Below are positions 5,319 through 5,326 of a stretch of DNA of 5,326 nt, piece after piece. Under the pieces are notes generated by a model. It saw only the letters and a list, made by a program, of their open reading frames with translations. It searched no databases and was not told where the DNA came from. This DNA is from Paludibacteraceae bacterium. GTDB taxonomy: Bacteria > Bacteroidota > Bacteroidia > Bacteroidales > Paludibacteraceae. A program made the position numbers and the translations under genes. The stretch's first letter is position 1; every line of letters starts with the position of its first letter. The stretch is taken from positions 1 to 5,326 of the forward strand of contig JAFYMM010000001.1 of NCBI GenBank assembly GCA_017550055.1, written 5' to 3'.

Positions 5319-5326
5319 AAGCAACC

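Overview
The window looks like ordinary chromosome from a low-GC member of the Bacteroidota, most likely the order Bacteroidales. Three signs support this. Promoters fit the Bacteroidota primary-sigma pattern (TTTG, about 19-20 bases, then TAnnTTTG). There are no strong Shine-Dalgarno sequences. The encoded TrxB, RecR, EnvC-like and class II ribonucleotide reductase proteins all read like Bacteroidales versions. No tRNA, rRNA, CRISPR array, transposase or phage gene is visible.

Layout: (1) positions 1-497, minus strand, hold the N-terminal part of an adenosylcobalamin-dependent ribonucleotide reductase (nrdJ type), cut by the window edge. (2) Positions 498-1020 are a 523-bp divergent intergenic region. 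It carries a good nrdJ promoter, a G-free stretch, a probable promoter for the next gene, and two copies of a 23-bp imperfect palindrome in that gene's leader. (3) Positions 1021-2247, plus strand, encode an EnvC-like murein hydrolase activator whose LytM domain has lost every zinc ligand. (4) Positions 2353-3291, plus strand, encode thioredoxin reductase (trxB), with its own consensus promoter and a palindrome just after the predicted transcription start. (5) A strong, probably bidirectional terminator lies at 3311-3347. (6) Positions 3461-4558, minus strand, encode a 365-aa lipoprotein of unknown function with a C-terminal region resembling DUF6973. (7) Positions 4650-5264, plus strand, encode RecR, divergent from the lipoprotein gene; both promoters sit so close to the start codons that the mRNAs should be leaderless or nearly so. 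(8) A 20-bp perfect palindrome follows recR.

The genes do not form one operon. Each has its own promoter, and they look like independent housekeeping units: dNTP synthesis, cell-wall splitting at division, thiol redox, and DNA repair. TrxB could in principle supply electrons, through thioredoxin, to the class II reductase, but the window shows no physical coupling beyond proximity. I see no convincing new multi-gene system. The items most worth a second look are the repeated palindrome in the envC leader, the uncharacterised lipoprotein, the fully degenerate LytM domain and the compact leaderless divergent promoter pair.
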